Of a stretch of 64,000 bases of DNA, positions 59,960-64,000 are shown piece by piece. The position numbers were made by a program, and so were the translations under genes. The notes beneath the pieces were generated by a model, which saw only the letters and a list, made by a program, of their open reading frames with translations, did no database searches and was not told the DNA's origin. The DNA is taken from positions 20,682 to 84,681 of the forward strand of contig PXSA01000040.1 of the NCBI GenBank assembly GCA_003023565.1, given 5' to 3'. Positions within the stretch are counted from its first letter, which is position 1, and each line of letters opens with the position of its first letter. This DNA is from Halobacteriales archaeon QS_9_68_17 (lineage in GTDB: Archaea; Halobacteriota; Halobacteria; Halobacteriales; Natronoarchaeaceae).

Positions 59960-60583
59960 TTATTCCATGTGGAATTCGTTCCACAAGGTGAAGGAGTTGG
60001 CGTCGTAGCCCCAGTTGTCTCGGAAAGTATGTTCTTCGAAGTGATCCATGATTTTATCACCGGTACTCATGGCGGTGTCGAACTCGCATTCAGAGCCGAC
60101 CCTGAATTGGTTGGTTTCGAGCATGTCGCCTTCCCAGTCGAATTCCCATCGGGCTTGGTCGGTGACGGTGTTGTCGTGGCGGACTACTTTTGGTTGGTAG
60201 TAGGTCCAGCCGATACTGACACCACCGGTTCCGATTTCGACACTGGCACTGCTGACGCGACCGCTTTTGCCGCCACTGGGAGCGTGTGAGGTGACTGTGG
60301 GGCCGGAGGGGTCGCCGTTGTCCCATTGGTGTTTGATCGCTTGGGTGTATTCGTTCCGCCAGTCGTTGTCACACTCATCGATATTGTCACCGGGAATCAT
60401 GGTGAAGTCCTGTTGTATGGACCAGATATATCGATCAGGGTCTTCGGTGAACTGGTAGAGGTCACTGGCACTGATGATTGCCCCTTCGTTACAGGCTTGG
60501 AAGTCGACGCTGCCGCCGGTGTTGTATTCGTAGCCGCCGTCTGAACTCAGGTTCTTGTCGGGTGCATCACTGAGGCTCGTCAT
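59960..60583 (-). CDS. uncharacterised 207-aa protein, translationally coupled to the upstream Tat-signal ORF
   Basis: ATGA overlap at 60580-60583; no recognisable domain. Confidence 0.65.
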   Translation of the reverse strand: MTSLSDAPDKNLSSDGGYEYNTGGSVDFQACNEGAIISASDLYQFTEDPDRYIWSIQQDFTMIPGDNIDECDNDWRNEYTQAIKHQWDNGDPSGPTVTSHAPSGGKSGRVSSASVEIGTGGVSIGWTYYQPKVVRHDNTVTDQARWEFDWEGDMLETNQFRVGSECEFDTAMSTGDKIMDHFEEHTFRDNWGYDANSFTLWNEFHME

Positions 60584-61040
60584 GCTCGATCCTCCGCGAT
60601 TTGGGCGGCGACATTTTGTGGCTCTGCTGCGTCAGCGACTAGGTTCTGGAATTCACGGGTGCGCTGTTTGACGTCCCGGATGGATTTTTTCGATGCGTCT
60701 GTCGGGACAACGCCGGCGTAGTATTGACTTTTGGCGTTGGGGTAGACTTTGATTGCGTACGAGACCATTTTGGCGCCGTTTTGGATTTTTGGGCCGACGA
60801 CGACTTTCTCATCGGTTCCCTGTTGTATTCGATGTTGCTCAGCTGCCCTTTTTGTAACGTCCGCATTTCTGAGTATCTAATTGGATTGTCCTTTCGACGG
60901 TATTCTGAGACCTGTAGGCCGGGGTTTCCTTCTGCATTCACAGTCGGGACGATTCCGGACGCTGCCAGTGCTATACCGCTAGTTTTGAGAATATCTCTTC
61001 GCTTTAGGTTCCCTGGGAGCTTGTCAGTTCGATCCGACAT
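60580..61040 (-). pseudogene. Tat-signal secreted protein interrupted by a 1-nt frameshift
   Basis: MSDRTDKLPGNLKRRDILKTSGIALAASGIVPTVNAEGNPGLQVSEYRRKDNPIRYSEMRTLQKGQLSNIE / QQGTDEKVVVGPKIQNGAKMVSYAIKVYPNAKSQYYAGVVPTDASKKSIRDVKQRTREFQNLVADAAEPQNVAAQIAEDRA*; switch ~60820-60826. Confidence 0.65.
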
Positions 61041-61078
61041 GCGACTGCATCGAGACGGGTTGTAATCAGATAGTTTTC

Positions 61079-61279
61079 CTAGTTTGAATTGATACTTTCT
61101 CCATCAGAATCGTGTTCAACGGTGACTGTCATCAACCACTCTTCAGTATCGTCGCTCTGTAACAGGACATCAACTGGCTTCTGTTCCTCACCCCTCATAC
61201 AGCCGCTGACGATACTCGATGCGCCGAGAGCACAGCTGGAGAGAACACGACATCTGGAGGGCATGACCGAAGGAAACAT
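61079..61279 (-). CDS. short putative lipoprotein (66 aa), possibly truncated
   Basis: SSCALGASSIVSGCMRGEEQKPVDVLLQSDDTEEWLMTVTVEHDSDGESINSN*. Confidence 0.5.
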   Translation of the reverse strand: MFPSVMPSRCRVLSSCALGASSIVSGCMRGEEQKPVDVLLQSDDTEEWLMTVTVEHDSDGESINSN

Positions 61280-61506
61280 CTCGAAGTGACAAATAATTTG
61301 TTTATCCCCGATAGGTTCGCGTTCTCATTCTAACGGCTGTTTCATCGATGTGACGTCCAAGGATACGTCGGGGTTTGGAGACACCGGAAATCAGAACTGG
61401 TAGATACAGACGCCACCCATATCACACAGGTAACGTTTCTTTTTATCGACGGTGTCGTGCGAAAGGGCCGCCGGTTCCGCCCCGCCGGGCTCGTCCGTCG
61501 CTCCTC

Positions 61507-61731
61507 TCACGAGCGGCCGCAGTCTCGGGAGCAGCCACGGCCCGGCATCCGCGCGTAAAGCAGGCCGCCGCCGGCGAGACCGGCGGCTACCGCGACGACG
61601 CCGGGCACCGTCCCGACGAGCGGGACCGTCAGCGGCTCGGGTGAGAGCAGCGTTCCGACGCTGAACCCGACGACGACGGCGAGGAGTTTCCCGGTCGTCG
61701 GAGCGGTCAGTCGCTTGCGAACCGATCCCAC
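61507..61731 (-). CDS. small membrane protein
   Basis: MGSVRKRLTAPTTGKLLAVVVGFSVGTLLSPEPLTVPLVGTVPGVVAVAAGLAGGGLLYARMPGRGCSRDCGRS. Confidence 0.65.
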   Translation of the reverse strand: MGSVRKRLTAPTTGKLLAVVVGFSVGTLLSPEPLTVPLVGTVPGVVAVAAGLAGGGLLYARMPGRGCSRDCGRS

Positions 61732-61806
61732 GCGTAGATGTTTTCCTCCTCCCGTACATCAAGTTCTATGGAATGGGAGAGGAAGACGACTGGCGCGGTC
61801 CGGTCG

Positions 61807-62262
61807 CTACCGATCCTCGGCTCTGTGGCACTCTACCGCGAGCAATGCACCGGCGACGAGCGCGTACGCGACGCCGACCGCGAGCACGCGCGGTGCCGGG
61901 GGGTCTCGAAACAACCGTACCGCACCGGACGTGTACCCGAAACCGAGCAGCGCGCCGGTCGCGGTTCGGACGGGGTTCGCGCCGTCGACCGTAGAGAACG
62001 CCGTTACAGTCCAGTCGACGAGTGCGAACGCGGGCAGGACGGCGATCAGTACCGGCGGTGCCGTCCACTCGCCGACGACGGCGACGCCGAGTCCGACCGC
62101 GATACCGGGGTAGATCCCGGTACAGCGAGCGCAGAGCCGAACGGTTCGGCCCCGCACGCCGACCGCGTAGCACCGGTCGTGTTCGTCGGCCTCGTGGTGC
62201 GAGAGGAGAAACGGCGCGGTTCGTCGGAGCCCCACCGCGAGTCCCTCCCGGAGCGATCCCAT
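61807..62262 (-). CDS. DUF2085 family membrane protein
   Basis: LSHHEADEHDRCYAVGVRGRTVRLCARCTGIYPG followed by TM segments. Confidence 0.88.
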   Translation of the reverse strand: MGSLREGLAVGLRRTAPFLLSHHEADEHDRCYAVGVRGRTVRLCARCTGIYPGIAVGLGVAVVGEWTAPPVLIAVLPAFALVDWTVTAFSTVDGANPVRTATGALLGFGYTSGAVRLFRDPPAPRVLAVGVAYALVAGALLAVECHRAEDR

Positions 62263-62263
62263 C

Positions 62264-62683
62264 TCAGTTGACGTACTGCGCCTGGAACTCCGCGTCGGAC
62301 TTCGTGAGGTAGATGATCCCTTCGACCAGCGCGACGAGGCCGGGGATGAGCGTCCACGAGAAACAGAGGTACAGCAGCCCCAACTTCGTATCACCCATGT
62401 AGAACTTGTGCGCGCCCAACGCGCCGAGCAGGAGCGCGAGGACGGCGGCAGGCACTCGCTCGACGTCGTTGCTCGCACTCACCTGCCTGACGCCACATTC
62501 CGGACAGATCTCCGCCGCCTCGTCGATCTGGTCGCCGCAGTTCGAGCAGAACTTCTTCCCGACTGCCCCGCCGCCCGCCGCGCCACCGGCGGTCGGCTGT
62601 TCCACCCCGCACTCGACGCACACGTCGGCGTCGGGGGCCATCTCCTCACCGCAGGAGTAACAGTAAGCCGTGTCTGAACTCAT
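62264..62683 (-). CDS. double zinc-ribbon TM2-domain protein
   Basis: CYSCGEEMAPDADVCVECG, CSNCGDQIDEAAEICPECG, LLLGALGAHKFYMGDTKLGLLYL. Confidence 0.92.
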   Translation of the reverse strand: MSSDTAYCYSCGEEMAPDADVCVECGVEQPTAGGAAGGGAVGKKFCSNCGDQIDEAAEICPECGVRQVSASNDVERVPAAVLALLLGALGAHKFYMGDTKLGLLYLCFSWTLIPGLVALVEGIIYLTKSDAEFQAQYVN

Positions 62684-62795
62684 ACCGGCCCAACTGACTG
62701 AGCAGTGATAAGTTTTGTTCACGAGAACCGGGACCGGGACCTCTCCGGTCGGCCCCGGTCGGCAGATCCGTCCTCGCGGAACGTGATTCGACTCG

Positions 62796-64000
62796 CTACC
62801 GCTCGCCGAACCGCTCGCGCACGCTCTCGGCGTGAGCTTCGAGGCCCTCGGCCTCCGCGAGCGCCGTGACGGTGTCCCGGAGGTCGCCGAGCGAGTCCTT
62901 CGAGAGGCGCTGGACGGTCGTCGAGCGCAGGAACGTGTCGACCGAGAGGCCGCCGTGGCGCTTCGCGCCGCCGTTGGTCGGAAGGACGTGGTTGGTGCCG
63001 CTGGCGTAGTCGCCCGCGGCGACGGGCGTGTGCGGGCCGAGGAAGACGCTGCCCGCGCTGTCGATCCGCTCCAGCACGGACTCGTCGTCCTCGGCCTGGA
63101 TCGAGAGGTGCTCGGCGGCGTACTCCTCGGCGAACAGTATCGCCTCGCTCATCGACCGGGCGCGGAACACCCCGCTCGCGTCGTTGTCGAGGGCGGCGCG
63201 AACGGTCTCCGCGCGCTCGCGGCCGTCGACGCGCGCCTCGACGGCCTCGGCGATGGCGTCGGCGGTCGCCTCGTCGTCCGTGACGGCGACGGCGGAGGCG
63301 TTCTCGTCGTGTTCGGCCTGCGCGACGAGGTCCGCGGCCACGTACTCGGGGTTTGCCGTCCCGTCGGCGACGACGAGGACCTCGCTCGGCCCGGCGAGGA
63401 CGTCGATGTCGACGTCGCCGCGCACCTCGGCCTTCGCGGCGGTGACCCAGCGGTTCCCCGGGCCGACGACCGTCTGGACGCGGTGGACCGTCTCGGTGCC
63501 GTAGGCAAGCGCCGCGACGGCCTGCGCGCCGCCGACGCTGTACACCGTGTCCGCGCCGGCGGCGTGGATCGCCGCGAGCGTGACGGGGTTCATCTCCTCG
63601 GCGGGCGGGGTGGCGACCGCGACCTGCTCGACGCCCGCGACTTTCGCCGGAATCGCGCCCATCAGCGCGCTGGAGGGGTAGGCCGCGGCCCCGCCGGGGA
63701 CGTAGACGCCGACTCGTTCGAGCGGTCGGAAGCGTCGGCCGAGTTCGCGGCCCTCGGAGAACTCGCGCGTCCAGTCCTCCGGGCGTTGGGCCTCGTGGAA
63801 CTCCCGGACGTTCTCCGCGGCGTCCTCGATGGCCTCGCGGGTCTCGTCGTCGATTGCCTCGTAGGCGCGCTCTGCCTCGTCGGTGATGTCGAGGTTGCCG
63901 ACCGAGACGCCGTCGAACTCCTCGCAGAACTCTCGGACGGCCACGTCGCCCTCCTCGCGTACGCGTGAAACGATATCTCGGACGTCGTCGCGGACGGCCT
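62796..64000 (-). CDS. hisD: histidinol dehydrogenase (5' end beyond window)
   Basis: LERVGVYVPGGAAAYPSSALMGAIPAKVAGVEQ, VVGPGNRWVTAAKAEV, GPSEVLVVAD; frame open to the window edge. Confidence 0.96.
   Translation of the reverse strand, partial: AVRDDVRDIVSRVREEGDVAVREFCEEFDGVSVGNLDITDEAERAYEAIDDETREAIEDAAENVREFHEAQRPEDWTREFSEGRELGRRFRPLERVGVYVPGGAAAYPSSALMGAIPAKVAGVEQVAVATPPAEEMNPVTLAAIHAAGADTVYSVGGAQAVAALAYGTETVHRVQTVVGPGNRWVTAAKAEVRGDVDIDVLAGPSEVLVVADGTANPEYVAADLVAQAEHDENASAVAVTDDEATADAIAEAVEARVDGRERAETVRAALDNDASGVFRARSMSEAILFAEEYAAEHLSIQAEDDESVLERIDSAGSVFLGPHTPVAAGDYASGTNHVLPTNGGAKRHGGLSVDTFLRSTTVQRLSKDSLGDLRDTVTALAEAEGLEAHAESVRERFGER

Overview
GC-rich haloarchaeal chromosomal window. The call rests on acidic proteins, short leaders, an LSm/L37e pair, CDC48, PriS/GINS, RtcB/archease and TrmB-type regulators. 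Most of the window is ordinary housekeeping sequence: Lhr-type helicase, Dna2/Cas4-like helicase-nuclease, M42 peptidase, PurF, AlaX, acyl-CoA dehydrogenase, CysE, PanB, CDC48, PriS-GINS, RtcB, a sugar ABC transporter catabolic cluster, HisD and tRNA-Leu(GAG). The strongest candidate for an undescribed system is at 14.69-17.1 kb. There an unlisted 45-aa single-helix peptide gene (14800-14937, +) converges stop-to-stop, with a 1-nt gap, on a 702-aa CHAT/caspase-like protease with a visible His/Cys dyad (14939-17047, -). An AT-rich block carrying three consecutive perfect dyads precedes the peptide. The module abuts a 3'-truncated, frameshifted MBL-fold lipoprotein gene on one side and lies close to a tRNA-Leu on the other. 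Secondary observations are: an exact 99-bp direct repeat in which an antisense piece of a TrmB regulator lies in frame inside a neighbouring ORF; an IS6 element without target duplication next to TnpB debris and a lower-GC Tat/PQQ island; a cluster of GAA/TTC-loop hairpins; and a recurring set of single-nucleotide frameshifts in conserved genes (archease, IscA-type, an extracellular solute-binding protein, MBL), which are either decay or consensus errors. All calls come from reading the sequence and supplied translations; no searches were run.
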